Shown one piece after another: positions 47,249-58,881 of a stretch of DNA of 64,000 bases. Location: the NCBI GenBank assembly GCA_019188255.1, contig JAETXT010000013.1, positions 1 to 64,000 on the forward strand. Reading direction: 5' to 3'. The notes beneath the pieces are model-generated. The model searched no databases. It saw nothing but the letters and a program-made list of their open reading frames with translations, and was not told the DNA's origin. The number at the start of each line of letters is the position of its first letter. Within the stretch, counting starts at the first letter, position 1. This DNA is from Verticillium longisporum (taxonomy: Eukaryota; Ascomycota; Sordariomycetes; Glomerellales; Plectosphaerellaceae). Both the position numbers and the translations under genes were made by a program.

Positions 47249-50057
47249 ATGGCGGCGGGCGAACGCCTCGAAACTACAGACCGTGGTTCTGTAAGCTAAC
47301 AGTTACATCTTACACTGTCACCGCCGTATGCTGCTGACACTGGACAGAAGCCACTGGCCTGCACTCACTGCAACGCGAGGTTCTCTCGCCCCAGCCATCT
47401 GCACCGCCATCGTCTTACGCATCTACCATCGTCCCGAAAGTCATTGATCAAATGCCCACACTGTGACATAACATTCTCCCGGAACAATGTCCTCCTCCGC
47501 CACTTGCGCGGCGCTCACCATGTCGACCTCGTCGTCAAACGATCTGTCCAGAGATCATGCCACCGCTGTGTGTCAAAGAAGCTCAAGTGCGATCGCTTGC
47601 AGCCTTGCCAGTCATGTACAGGAGCACAGGCGATCTGCGAGTTTCCCGGCGCATCTCACTCCCGTTCGCCTGATCTCGAGTCCGAGACACCTGATGCTCT
47701 CGATGGCAACGAGCGTACTGGCGTGATGGGCGTCGCCGGCTTTTCAGCATTTGACCCGTCTTTCGAGTCCACCGATATCCCACATACACCACAGATCCTC
47801 CAAACACCTGACTCAACTTCGGGCAATAGCCTCTTCCCCGCGACCTACCTTGGTACCCAGCGCCATGCTGATGACCTCGATAACGACTCAGCCGTCAGTT
47901 CGGTGGAAGGATTCGGACAGGCAGACAACGCGATCTTCGGTGTCAACGCCCTGGAACCTGATGGCGCTGGTATCTCGCCTTCCCATTTTGCCTTGATGCA
48001 GCCTGATTTTCGTACAATCGGATTCGACTGGCTGGACTTTGACATGCCCGAGTCAACCCCAGGTTTGCAGGAAATTCTGATTATCGACACTACTGCCGTC
48101 GAACGCTGGTCTGATCGCCAGACATACACTCCTCAGCCTCTCCCGCCAACAGGGAGGATGTCGTCGCAACATCCAGATCGGCCTCCAACAATTGAACAAG
48201 GACAAGCGAGGACAGCACAGCCAAGCCCAACACTACGGCCCTTGGAGCCACAGCAGGCACTTCAGCCATGGCCCTTCCACCACGCCCAAGATTCCGCACC
48301 ACACAGATACATGTTACCCCCCTTGAGAGACGTACTACAAAGCAGTTTCCGAGGCGGATCTTCCGACAGAAACAACGCACTTAATAGTCTCATCCAGATT
48401 CTGTCCGACAGAAAATTGCCCGCCTCAGCACATGTTCAAGACGCCAATACGGCCCAAGCCCTCAGTGACTTGCAAAGATTGCTTGATCTTTACTTTGCCC
48501 GATTCCACGATATTCAGCCAATACTTCATCGGCCTACCTGGTACACGGCAGAGTGTCCAACCGTGCTGCTGACCGCGATGGCATGTGTTGGAGCTTTGTT
48601 GTCCGACGAAGAGCGGGATAAAGAGTTGTCCTGGTCACTCAGTGACATTTGCATGCCGATGATTACTTGGCTGGTATGTCAGCCTTTGAATGATACATCT
48701 CCGTCCTTCGCTAAGAAACAACAGGGCGCTTCTGACGGAACCTACTATTGCAACATCTCGTACCTCAATGCACTCTGTCTACATCAGATTTGTTCCCTCG
48801 GTTCTGGGAATCGGCAACTGTATCAAAATGCTGATCGCTCTCGAGGAATACTCATTGGAAGCCTGAGAGGGATGGGACTTCTCAGTAGTAGATGGAGTGT
48901 TGGCGAAGATGACGGTCACGAAGTCTCTCTGGCGACCGACCCCAAGCATGCCGACTAAGAGTGGTCCCTCTGGGTAAGCCGGGAGAAGGAACAAAGGACA
49001 GCATGGGCCTCTTTCGAGTATGACTGCAGTCTTTGCACGCTCACAAGCCACCGGGGTGCCGTCGACCTAAGTGAACTACCCAGGACGCTGCCTTGTACTG
49101 AGTCTCTGTGGAATGCACCTTCAGCCCAAGCTTGGGTTGCCTTACGGTCCCGCCTTGGACCTGGGAGCTTGAGCACTACTTTATCCACGATACTCAAAGC
49201 TGTGTTAGCTGGTCACGCCTTTCCCAGCTGCCTCGGTACCTGGGCTAAGAGACTTTGCGGTCAGGTCATTGGACGTCTGCTTTGGGACTTGAAGCAACTC
49301 GAGATTGTGGCAATGCCCGAGCATTTCGGACTGACTTCCTTATTGAGTGCCCACCAGCAGTCAAAACAATCACTTCTTGGTGCACTACGGAAGTTACTGG
49401 AGTCTATGGGCACCGTCTCAACGACCTCGGAACTCATTAGCTACAAGTAAGGTTTGTTTGATGACCTTCAACGACCTCAGCTGACCCGCGTTTAGTATCA
49501 CGGGGCTTCTCTGCCACTACTCGCACCTCTACGCTGCAAACGACGTCACAGGTGTCATAATTTACATTGTCCGCAGTCTTATATCCCAGCGTGCCAAGCA
49601 TCACAAAGGCATCGAGGTTGCGCGGAAGCGACTGAGATCCTCGTTCGCCCAAGACCGAAGATCAAGTCGGAGGCTTGTTCACCATGCTGCACAAATCATA
49701 GCAATTGCCAACGAGTATCTCGTATCGGCGCCGTGCGAAATCATGCGCACTTTCATGGGCTATGTCTTCATCCTCGCCTATTCATCCTATGGACCCCGTG
49801 CCGAGCTGATGCCTGGAGGCAAGACACCGATCCGCCTCGATGTGCCGCTTCACCAGCCAGCCCAGCAACAGTTCACGCTGCAGTGGATTGACGATGGTGG
49901 CCCAGCCGGCCTGGGTTCCGTCGTCAACATCCTGGCCGATGACTGTGTACCAGCCATCAGCCGGGACGCACAGCTGATGATGCAGAGGCTCAAGTGCTGG
50001 GGATTAGCAGACCAGTTCACCAAGATTTTGCACATTTTCGACGTCAACGGCTTCTGA
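47249..50057 (+). CDS. Hybrid C2H2 plus Zn2Cys6 transcription factor, with an in-frame TAA
   Basis: Exons 47249-47290, 47348-49446 and 49496-50057 give about 900 codons. Two C2H2 fingers (Cys19/22-His35/39 and Cys50/53-His66/71) are followed by a Zn2Cys6 cluster (Cys85, 88, 95, 101, 104, 111). A disordered region leads to a fungal regulatory domain ('DLYFARFHDIQPILHRPTW', then 'EQRTAWASFEYDC' and 'PRTLPCTESLWNAPS'). This finger combination is known in a fungal group of regulators. A TAA at 48956-48958 (codon 551) cuts the protein inside that domain, yet the same frame continues 'EWSLWVSREKEQRTAW' for 160 codons to a proper intron. A 46-nt intron could just remove it, but its donor (GTCACG) is poor. 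Nonsense change or base error is more likely. Its stop is 75 bp from the convergent cyclase gene. Confidence 0.85.
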
Positions 50058-50132
50058 GTAACGTACCCAATGACTTCAATAAATCGTGTTCAATCTGAAA
50101 ACCAATGGTTGACACGGAAATCTGCGCTGCTC

Positions 50133-51158
50133 TCAAAAGATGGCAATGCAATTTGGAGGGCTAGATACCCCCCCAGGCATGTTCAGCGGGGCCGCTGTCA
50201 CAAAGAACTCCCACCTCTTCTCTTCTTCGCATATCCTACTCAGCTCCTCCAGGTCAAAGAGCTCTCCAACTGGCATCCCCCAGCCAGCGAGAAGGTATTC
50301 GTGGAGAAAGACCCCAGAAACCTCAGCCTCGCCCTCGCCCCTTGAGTGAGATTTCTTTGGTGGATATACCTCAAAAGAGATAGCGTCCCTCGCAACAGCC
50401 GCGAACCCTTCGTCCCAGATCCATCTCAGCATGTCCTCGGTTCCCTCTATCCCAGCATGCTGTGGGTTTGGGCTCGAGGCGTATGCGAGCTTGTCTGAAG
50501 CAATCATCTTGGTGTCCCATTCCTGCGTCACCCCAATACGCACAAAAAGCAAGTCTCCGCGGCGAAACATGACGCCTTGCTCCTTCGCACAGTCTTGAAG
50601 CGTATGGAGAGGGATAGCGTGGTCGGAAAGGGTGCTATACTTGATCGAATGGCGTTCAGCGTAACGAACGTAATCCAACAGAACGCCCCTTCCGCATATG
50701 CCCTCGCGTGCCCAGTGTTGCAGCCCGATTCGTGTATTATTCCGGTCCTCAATTTCTCTCGACGTCACGCCGCCATAGAAGAGCCGCCTTTCCGGCTCGT
50801 TTGGTGTGGGGAACGCAGCGGAAAAGTGACGAAGCCCTTCCCACTGCGACGATTGCTGGGGGTTGAAAATGTACACGTCTTCGTAAGCGGCGCCTCCGAG
50901 CAGGGAAACAATATGATGTTGTGTCGGCGCGCAATTGAAGTTGGCAACATCGAGTTTGTTCATATCCCAATTCATCCCCACACGGCAACCGGTCTTGATG
51001 CAATTGGCAGCTCTGGCCACGACATCTGGTGTCAGCAGCACAAGCCGGCCGAGCCCCTCTTCTCGCGAGCCAGGAGCACCCGTCCAGACTCGTCGCGGAT
51101 CCGGTAGAGAATCATATTCCATGTCGTGGAGGGACAGATTTATCTTGAGTGAGCCCAT
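50133..51158 (-). CDS. Putative cyclase family protein (kynurenine-formamidase-like fold)
   Basis: The single exon gives 341 residues starting 'MGSLKINLSLHDMEYDSLPD'. The core 'YEDVYIFNPQQSSQWEGLRH' marks the fungal branch of the putative-cyclase (PF04199-type) family, where it replaces the HxGTHxDxPxH metal site of kynurenine formamidases. Further conserved segments are 'GICGRGVLLDYVRYA', 'RRGDLLFVRIGVTQEW' and, near the end, 'FLHEYLLAGWGMPVGELFDLEEL'. It is probably a soluble, metal-dependent hydrolase or cyclase; the substrate is unknown. An in-frame extension upstream to 51269 is not supported by similarity. It lies between the hybrid regulator and the divergent transporter remnant, which suggests a small regulated pathway. 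Confidence 0.85.
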   Translation of the reverse strand: MGSLKINLSLHDMEYDSLPDPRRVWTGAPGSREEGLGRLVLLTPDVVARAANCIKTGCRVGMNWDMNKLDVANFNCAPTQHHIVSLLGGAAYEDVYIFNPQQSSQWEGLRHFSAAFPTPNEPERRLFYGGVTSREIEDRNNTRIGLQHWAREGICGRGVLLDYVRYAERHSIKYSTLSDHAIPLHTLQDCAKEQGVMFRRGDLLFVRIGVTQEWDTKMIASDKLAYASSPNPQHAGIEGTEDMLRWIWDEGFAAVARDAISFEVYPPKKSHSRGEGEAEVSGVFLHEYLLAGWGMPVGELFDLEELSRICEEEKRWEFFVTAAPLNMPGGVSSPPNCIAIF

Positions 51159-51874
51159 GTTCGATGCGTGAAATCCGGGATGGTGGGCGTCGGGAGTGCA
51201 CGAAGTCAAGAAAAGAGAAGGCAGATTGAACGACGTCCTCTCCCTACAGTTTGTTCCTGCTCCAAGCACTCCTGGCGGCGTATGCTGGATTCCAGCAGCT
51301 TCATGTTGCTCAAGTTCCTCGGGGACTTAGCCTGTCGCCCGGAGTCACATCATGAACTGAGCTTCCGTGTTGGCGGCGGCACGCTCCGAGCAACCTCGTC
51401 ACACGGCCATGCCCCCAGCCACATGAACCTGTCCCCAGCCTTTAATCACGCTATTGATCACTAGAGGGAAACATTGCTCTTCGACTAATCGATTTTGTGG
51501 CATAGTAAGTTGAAAGTGCCCACGCGTGGAAGCGATGCCGATGCGGATCTCAATGCCGCTCAGAAGGAGAGCGCCGAACGTGGCGGCGGGGCAGCCGTCC
51601 AATATCACACCATCACACCCCAGGTCGAATAGCAGTCACACAAATCGCATGGCAAGCAACTGCACAGTGGTACATCCGTGGAGACAGCTCAAGCTCCGGG
51701 GCCCCAGAAACCGGCAGTTCAGCATCGTGGGGACCCCGCAAGCCACCTCCTGGACGTGCCTAGTGTTGACCACACACATTTACTCGGACACTTCCTCGTG
51801 TCACTCATTCAAGAGGCCACGGGAACAGAGAAGCATAATTTAACCGGAGTTCAAAAGCATACTCATCAACAGTC
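51159..51874. promoter_or_regulatory. Divergent promoter of cyclase and transporter remnant
   Basis: The 716-bp gap lies between the cyclase start on minus and the transporter start on plus. No gene was supported within it. Confidence 0.45.
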
Positions 51875-53712
51875 ATGGGGGCATCTCGGTCCAAGTCCAA
51901 ACGCACCACAACGTACAACCGACTGGTCACGGTTGCAGTTGCATTTGGATCCCTTGTGAGATCTTGTCCTAACAAAAAAATATTACATGTGAATAATACA
52001 GAAACTGACTCTTCTCCAGACCTACGGCCATTGCTCTTCGGTAATAGAAAGCACTATTGGACAGCCTGGTTGGTACGAGTTCTTCGATCTTCCGCTGCAG
52101 GGCGAGCCTGGATATGCATCCAAAACCACCGATGCCATCGCGACAGCGAATGGCATCTACAGCGCTGGCGGAGCCATAGGCACACTCTTCATTATGTAGG
52201 CTGCTACAGCTCTCGGTCGAAAGAGATGTATCCAGATTGGTGGCCCTTTCTCACTTCTCGGCGGCGCTTTACAAGGCGGTGCAGCGAATCTCGGGTGAGT
52301 TCGACGCTGGTGTGGGTGTTTTCGTCTTCAACCTGACATGGCCAGCATGTTCCAAGCCGGCCGTATACTCGCGGGCATCGGCATCGGCATTCTCGTCACC
52401 GTTTGTCCGATGTACATGGGAGAACTCTTGCCGCCCGAGAAGCGAGGGTGGCTCGTCGGCCACCATCCCATCTTCCTTGTCTTTGGGTACATGCTGTCGG
52501 GCTGGCTCGGATACGCATGTTACTTTGCAACCGCCCGGAACCCCGAGTTTGCGTGGCGGTTCCCGCTGTGTATGCAATGTTTTGCACCTCTCATCCTGCT
52601 GACCGCGTCTTTCTGGATTCCCGAGTCGCCGCGCTGGTTACTCCAGAAGGGCAAGATCGGAAAGGCTTGGAAGGTGGTGCAGAACCTCCGCAAGTCTGAC
52701 GACGACCCCCACGACATTGTCGCCCGGGAGGAGATTTATCAAGTACGCGAGCAGATTGTGTTGGACGCGGCTAAACTCAAGGCCATCGGCTGCACGCCGT
52801 GGACAGCTGTGATCAAGAAGAAGAGCTATCGGAAGCGCATGGCCGTTGGCTTTCTGACACAATGGGGTGCTGAATTTGCTGGCCCGCTCATCATTGTAAG
52901 CCGAGTACCAGATCTACTTTAGGTTGACATGACTGACATGCCATAGAACGACTATTGAGTCATCCTGTACACCAACCTCGGCCAGACGGGATGCATGCCG
53001 CTGCTTCTCTCGGCGCTATGGCTCACCACCGCCGGTGTCATCTGCAATCCTCTCGGCGCATGGCTCCATGATAAGGTCAACTCGCGTCGCTGGATGTTCA
53101 TCGTCGGTCTCTTTAGGTGCCTCATAACGACCAGCGGTTTCGCCGCGTGCATTGCAGAGTTTAGCGGCACGTCGAACCAAGCCGGCAACGCAGCCGGCGT
53201 CTTCTTGGTGTTTCTCTATCTTGCCTTTCAAGGGTAAGTCACAACTCACCGCTCGGCCCTGGAGACGAAGCTGACGGCAGGTTCATCTTGTCAGCGCACT
53301 TTGTGACACCACCATGTACCTCTACGTCGCCGAGATCTTCCCCACGGAGATCCGCCCCATCGGCATGGGCTTCTCGCTTTTCGGTCAATTCACGAGCACC
53401 ATTATCCTGCTGCAGACGGCGCCAATCGGTATTGTCATTGTTGGGTGGAAATATTACCTTGTCATCATTGTCTGGTGCATCTTCCTGATCCCCATGGTGT
53501 ACCTTTTCTTTCCGGAGACGGCTAAACTCTCGCTGGAGGAGATCTCGGCCCGTTTCGGCGACGACGTGGCCGTCAGGATCACCGATGTCTCGGACGACCA
53601 GCGGAAGGAGCTGGACGACTTCCTCAAGACGACCGATGTCGTCCACATGGAGGCGCGCGTGGATGAAAAGAAGGCGAGAGTCGGCGACGAGGATATTACA
53701 ACCATGGCCTAG
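51875..53712 (+). pseudogene. MFS sugar transporter with two in-frame stops
   Basis: Five exons (51875-51955, 52020-52294, 52346-52895, 52947-53233, 53295-53712) give 537 codons, normal for a fungal hexose/lactose-type permease, and all introns have proper signals. Family motifs are 'AATALGRKR' after helix 2, 'GRILAGIGIGIL', 'PESPRWLL', 'NLGQTG' and 'AEIFPTEIRPIGMG', then 'PETAKLSLEEI'. TAG at 52197-52199 (codon 87) stands where the family has Trp ('FIM-W-AATALG'), and TGA at 52956-52958 (codon 306) where it usually has Gly ('NDY-G-VILYTN'). The first fits a G-to-A change of TGG, the second a G-to-T change of GGA. The reading frame is otherwise intact, so decay is recent, or both are base errors. 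If truly broken, no transporter is made. Confidence 0.8.
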
Positions 53713-54725
53713 GTGGGCGTGTAGTGTATTACATGGGGGGGTCACGAAGTTCTTGGGTTACGATCGTGTCTACATCACACACATGGTGTCAGGTTGCATG
53801 GCCAGAATCCCAGGCTGCGGAGGGAGACAGAGTTGGCTGATTAATTTGATGTCTTTCCTCTCGGGAGAATGCTAGACAATGTCCGGACAGATATCAAGCC
53901 ACCCTGTCTTCCACATGGCTTAAAGTATCTTTGCAGGATTCAATGCAGATGTCGGCCTACTTGCGAACATGATATATGAGGCCATTCTGGGTTGCACTTT
54001 TTGTTTTGAGACCATTCACCCTCACACTTGCAGCGCTTCGCCACGATGTCAAGTTTGACCAGAAAACACAGCTGCTATGAACTCGCACCAAGCTTCAAGC
54101 AATGTTGAGGAGGAACTCAGGGTTGATGACCGCAAATACTCAACAACACCATGCTTCAATACCCGCTCAGAGTCTTTACGAGAAACACCTGGCGTGCGTA
54201 GCCACCGAGCTACTAGTGTCCTCGTTGGCAGATGACATGCCCCCTTCATGACAGTGATGCTTGGGGCCAGCATCCTGCCGCACCCGCAAGCCCGCCAACC
54301 ACAAGCATTAAAGAGCAACCAGTCGACAACAGGCCTCGAGGGATCACTGTCATGGGCGCGGACCCCTCCGGAGCGTGCCACTCACTCGATGTTGTACCCC
54401 GCTCGTTGGTGGGAAGCACCAGTGGATTAGCAGGCGCCATGGTGGAGCTACCCCAACTTGCCGAGCTGCGGTGCGGGGCGACGTGAAGCTCATGATCAGA
54501 CGGAGACGAGGTAGTGAACTGCCTAGGTATCTAGGCAAGTAGGAGTGGTGAGATATACCCAATGAGGAAAGAAGACTATTGACTGCCCGATCATCGCAAC
54601 GTTCGGTGATATGGTGATATGCGCCGACGACTACTGGAACATCAATAGTTTCTTTATCAGTCTCCTGTTGCCTGGTTGTCCAGCGTCTCTCTCACATCCT
54701 AGTACCCCGCCATCGCCAACCAACT
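53713..54725. other. Intergenic, no gene seen
   Basis: The 1-kb gap follows the transporter remnant and precedes the aldehyde dehydrogenase on the same strand. The short frames have no motifs. The last 130 bases are C/T-rich, as in a leader. Confidence 0.45.
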
Positions 54726-56315
54726 ATGGCGACCTCGCACAACACAACGGCTCCTGGCGAGCTTCCCTTTACGCTTGCCGACAAGAACCTCCTGCAGTTC
54801 AGTTCCTACGTCAATGGCGAGTTCGTTGCCGCAAAGAAAGGCAAGACCTTTGATGTTCTCGATCCCGGCAACGGCAACGCCTGGGCCTCGTGCCCCGACA
54901 ACGACGAAGACGACGTCGAGCCGGCGGTCCAATCCAGCTATGCGGCGTTCCAGTCCTACTCCAAGTACACGCCGCGAAAGCGAGCGCAACTGCTGCTGGC
55001 CTGGCACCAGCTCATCGTCGCGGCGCGCGAGGACCTGGCCCGCATCGTCGTCCACGAGACGGGCAAGCCCATGGCCGAAGCCCTCGGCGAGATTGACTAC
55101 GCGACGACCTTTTCCTGGTGGTTCGTCGGCGAGGCCGACCGCGCGCACGGCTCGGCCCTGACGTCCGCCATCCCCGGCCGGCGCGCCGTCGTCGTCAAGC
55201 AGCCCGTCGGCGTCGCCGCCGCCCTGGTCCCCTGGAACTTCCCCGTCGCCCTCGCCCTGCGCAAGGCCGCCGCCGCCCTCGCCGCCGGCTGCACCATGGT
55301 CGTCAAGACGTCGCCCGAGACGCCCCTGTCGGCCGTCAGCCTAGCTCGCCTCGCCACGAGGGCCGGCTTCCCGCCGGGCGCCCTCAACGTGCTGACGACG
55401 AGCCTGGGCAACACGCCGGCCGTGGCCGAGGCGCTGTGCCTGCACCCGCGCGTCAAAAAGGTCAGCTTCACGGGGGGCACCCACGTCGGCAAGCTGATTG
55501 CGGGGCTGTGCGCGCGGAACCTGAAGAAGACGACGCTGGAGCTCGGCGGGAACTGCCCCTTTGTCGTCTTTGACGATGCCGATGTCGAGCAGGCGCTGGG
55601 CCAGCTGATGGCGCTGAAGTGGCGCCACGCGGGCCAGGCGTGCGTGACGTCTAACCGCGTCTACGTGCAGAGCGGCATCTACGACGTCTTTGTGGCCAAG
55701 CTCGTCGAGCAGACCAGAGCTCTCAAGGTCGGCCACGGCATGGACGAGGGTGTCACGATGGGCGCGCTCACGACACCCCGCGGTCTCGACAAGGCCGAGG
55801 AGCTGTATCGGGACGCCGTTGCCAAGGGAGCCAAGACTGTCTTGGGGACGGGGCAGCGGATGGGCGGCAGCGGCTACTTCATGGCACCGACAGTCCTAAC
55901 CGACATGACTGATGACATGGCCATGAGCCATGAGGAAATTTTCGCACCAATCTTGGGCGTGTATCGGTTCGAGAGCGAGGAAGAGGTGACGCAGAGGGCC
56001 AATAACACACCCCTCGGTCTGGCCAGCTATGTCTTCTCGAAGAATATTGACAGGCTATGGAGGATGTTTGAAAACCTGGAGGCGGGCATGATCGGAATGG
56101 TGAGTCCCTTATACTATGAGTGAGCACTAGACTGTGCCCGCGGACCAACTGACGCCATTTCATCTTCACAGAACACAGGCAACAGCTCAGCTGCCGAGGC
56201 ACCGTTCGGAGGCATCAAGGATAGCGGCTACGGGAAGGAGAGTGGCAAGGATGTGGCTATTAACGAATTCCTCATCACAAAAACAGGAACGATGGCTATT
56301 GATGGACACTATTAG
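54726..56315 (+). CDS. Aldehyde dehydrogenase, succinate-semialdehyde dehydrogenase-like
   Basis: Exons 54726-56099 and 56172-56315 give 505 residues. 'PWNFPVALALRKAAAALAAGC' and 'SFTGGTHVGK' form the NAD(P) site, the general-base Glu is in 'TLELGGN' and the nucleophile Cys in 'GQACVTSNR'. 'EEIFAPI' and, after splicing, 'NTGNSSAAEAPFGGIKDSGYG' complete the family. The overall pattern is closest to succinate-semialdehyde dehydrogenases of the GABA shunt, but related semialdehyde or aromatic aldehyde dehydrogenases are possible. No clear targeting peptide is seen. Third codon positions are very rich in G/C. Confidence 0.9.
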
Positions 56316-56387
56316 GAAGGATAAAAGACTTGAATTTTTACTGTACGAGCGGTTTCGAACCAAAGCCTCGTTGCGTTTCGGATTGTA

Positions 56388-56876
56388 TCATTCCGCGAGG
56401 AATTTCACCACTGCGGCGTGCAAGTCTTCCTGGGTCTCCAGTAACTGGATCTGGAACCGGGCACAGACGGCCTGGACGTTGCCCTTGTTCTCATACCTCT
56501 TGCTGTCGCTCTCGAGACAAGCAGCAATGACCTTGCCTGAGCGAGCCGCCAGCCCAAACTCTAGAAGGCTGATCGGCGCGGCGGTGCTGTGGTGGAAAAG
56601 CACGACCACCAGATCAGCTGCCTCCTGCATGTCCAACTCCCAAGTGACTTGTTCGCTGAAGCGGCTGTCGGACATGTCGTTGCTCCAGTTCCAGTCCAAT
56701 CGGAGGGGATTGAATATGGTAACGGGATGGTGCTGGAGGGCTTTGCACAAGGTGGCGCGCCAATCACCCGCGTCCTTGTGGGTTGTGCCGGCGAGGAAGA
56801 TTGATTTGTAGGTACCCGGCAATGCCGGACGATCGGGCGCCTGGACAATGGTAGCTTTGGTCAGAGTGGTAGCCAT
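56388..56876 (-). CDS. Nucleoside 2-deoxyribosyltransferase-like protein
   Basis: The single exon gives 162 residues from the ATG at 56876. 'SIFLAGTT' is the first strand and loop, 'DSRFSEQVTWELDMQEAADLVV' the central motif with the acidic catalytic pair, and 'STAAPISLLEFGLAA' carries the Glu expected as nucleophile. This matches the small Rossmann-like nucleoside 2-deoxyribosyltransferase/DUF4406-type family. It may cleave or transfer the deoxyribose of nucleosides, or act on a related N-glycoside; the activity is inferred. It is convergent with the aldehyde dehydrogenase, 72 bp apart. Confidence 0.8.
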   Translation of the reverse strand: MATTLTKATIVQAPDRPALPGTYKSIFLAGTTHKDAGDWRATLCKALQHHPVTIFNPLRLDWNWSNDMSDSRFSEQVTWELDMQEAADLVVVLFHHSTAAPISLLEFGLAARSGKVIAACLESDSKRYENKGNVQAVCARFQIQLLETQEDLHAAVVKFLAE

Positions 56877-58479
56877 TGCGTTGCACTGGTTTGTGTTCGG
56901 ACTCGACGTCCGATTAGCTTTCGGGTATGTGTTTCTAACGCGGCTATAAAGACATGGCGCGCGCAGCCTCACACAGAAATCATTTGACGGCCTCACGCAG
57001 CCGTGTGCAAGCTTATGGGCGGATAGTGCCGCCTTGGACACGTCGCCGCAGCCTGATGCATTAATTGTCACGTGCGTGATAATGCAGCCTCGGAGGCATG
57101 GTGCATGGCTGGCAATCGGTGAGCGTTTGATCGTTTCTCAAGGTTGATGCCCGTCAAGTCCTGACAGGCAAACTTCAGGACATGTACGTGTTTCGATATC
57201 GCTGAGGATGTGGAGCTGCTCCCACCGCTCGGTCAAAGGAGGATTTTGTCTGACCGGCTCATATCAAAACACGAAACGCATCAACATAACTTTGGACGTT
57301 GCATTGATAGCAAACCAGTCAGCTCCAATAAAGCTTATGGAAGACGCGGATCTGCGCAACGCGTACTCGGGCCTCTTGAAGCTATGCTCCGATGATTTCT
57401 CCGTGTCCCATCATTGTTCATGGCAGCGAGACCGGTTTCTCCCTCACTCACGTAGGTGGATGCAGTTGACTTAGACAGGGGCCGCGGATGCGATACGGCA
57501 GACACATATGAACAACCATGAGACATGCAGCCCGACGGAGTGTCACCGCCCATGTTGCTGTGAGTCAACGCGGTTGGACATGGTGAAAGCCAGCCGCAGC
57601 CACCATAGATGCAGGTAGCCGGGTCAGGAGAGCGCAGGACGGGCGGCAGCACCACCCACGGCTGTAGGTCGCAAGCGAGCTGCCACATTGGCCTCTTCAG
57701 TGGACAGATAGGAGACATCTGCTGCATTGACCGACTCGCCCCCTAGTGGCTGTCATTCGGGAGCTGGCTAGGGGCTGGGATGTGGTGTGGTGTAAGTGGA
57801 TTAGGGGAGTGAAAAGGGGGCTCAGCGAGGAGCATGTTGCGGTGTGAAGTCACGCAACGGAACGTCGTTGGACGAAGTGCAGCTCGCCAGCATGCTCCGC
57901 CTGTCGACACTTGTCTCATGGGGATGGTCCGGAAGAGCGGGTGGCCAGCCAAACAGCCAGAAGTGCCAGGGGGACACGGGTGCGAAGACGCAATGGCGAG
58001 GGCGCACGCAGATTGGCTGTCGATAGTTGCCCAGGTCGATAAAGTGTGGATAGGAGAAGCAAGGTCGGAAGACGTGGAGCGTGACCCGGTTCGGCAGCGG
58101 TCAAACAAAAAGGAGGTATGCCTGTCGCCAGACCGAGAAGCCTGCTGCTGGTGCTCGCTGGCTGCTGTCTGTTATTATTATTGCTGTCGCTGTCGCCATT
58201 GCCAGACCCCAGGGCTGCTTGCTCATATTTGGCCCCTTTTTGAGACTGATCGAACCGTGATCCGTGCCATCCCTTATCTCAGCTGATGCCATTGCGTGGA
58301 ATGTCGCGTCATGGGCAGGCCAGATATAAAGATGGTTGAGGTAGGCTGCCTCCATTTTCCCCCCTACTGGGAGCGAAGAAAGACGCCATAGCTGGTAGCG
58401 GGCAAAGCGACCGACGAGAAGAAGGGCCGGACCGCCGACAGAGCAAATTGACTGACGAGGACAGGGCACCGAGTTGGGC
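56877..58479. other. Intergenic, no gene seen
   Basis: No supported exon was found in these 1.6 kb. A TATAAA element at 58324-58329 on plus lies about 155 bp before the small gene at 58480. Confidence 0.45.
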
Positions 58480-58881
58480 ATGTCGACCGTCGATATCGCG
58501 AAGACCAAACCGGCGGACTCGGTTATCGACCCTCACCCTCTGGTCGGATCGAGGGCTAGCATTGGCGGCAGCAGCATTGTCAGCAGTATTGTCAGCAGCA
58601 GCGGCGGCGGTAGCAACAACGACAGCAGTTACGAGAATTGTCAGGGTTGCAGGAAGATTGAAATGGAGGAGAAGCAAAAAGAACAGGCGAGACGACTATC
58701 GGAGGATGAAGGTGTCGGGCTGGATCTCGACGACGGCAGTTTAAAGTCCGGTAAGATGGTTTTGTCTCCTTGTCATGTCCTTCCCTCCCTTCCTTCCTAC
58801 CTAGGTACTCAACCTCGATTTCGGTGGGTGGGGGGACCAAGTGGTAGCCGCCATGGGAACAGCCCTGGGAAACAGCCTTGA
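58480..58881 (+). CDS. Small Ser/Gly-rich hypothetical protein
   Basis: I do not recognise this gene. Exons 58480-58750 and 58805-58881 give 115 residues; the intron is 54 nt with GTAAGA donor and a pyrimidine-rich CTAG acceptor, the size usual in this window. A TATAAA box lies 150 bp upstream. The protein starts 'MSTVDIAKTKPADSV', has a Ser/Gly-rich stretch, a 'CQGCRKIEMEEKQKEQARR' segment with a Cys-x2-Cys pair and a charged helix, and ends in an Arg/Gly/Pro-rich tail. No signal peptide or membrane segment is visible. The intron is in frame, so both forms would be open. It could also be an upstream part of another transcript. Confidence 0.45.
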   Translation: MSTVDIAKTKPADSVIDPHPLVGSRASIGGSSIVSSIVSSSGGGSNNDSSYENCQGCRKIEMEEKQKEQARRLSEDEGVGLDLDDGSLKSGKMVLSPCHVLPSLPSYLGTQPRFRWVGGPSGSRHGNSPGKQP

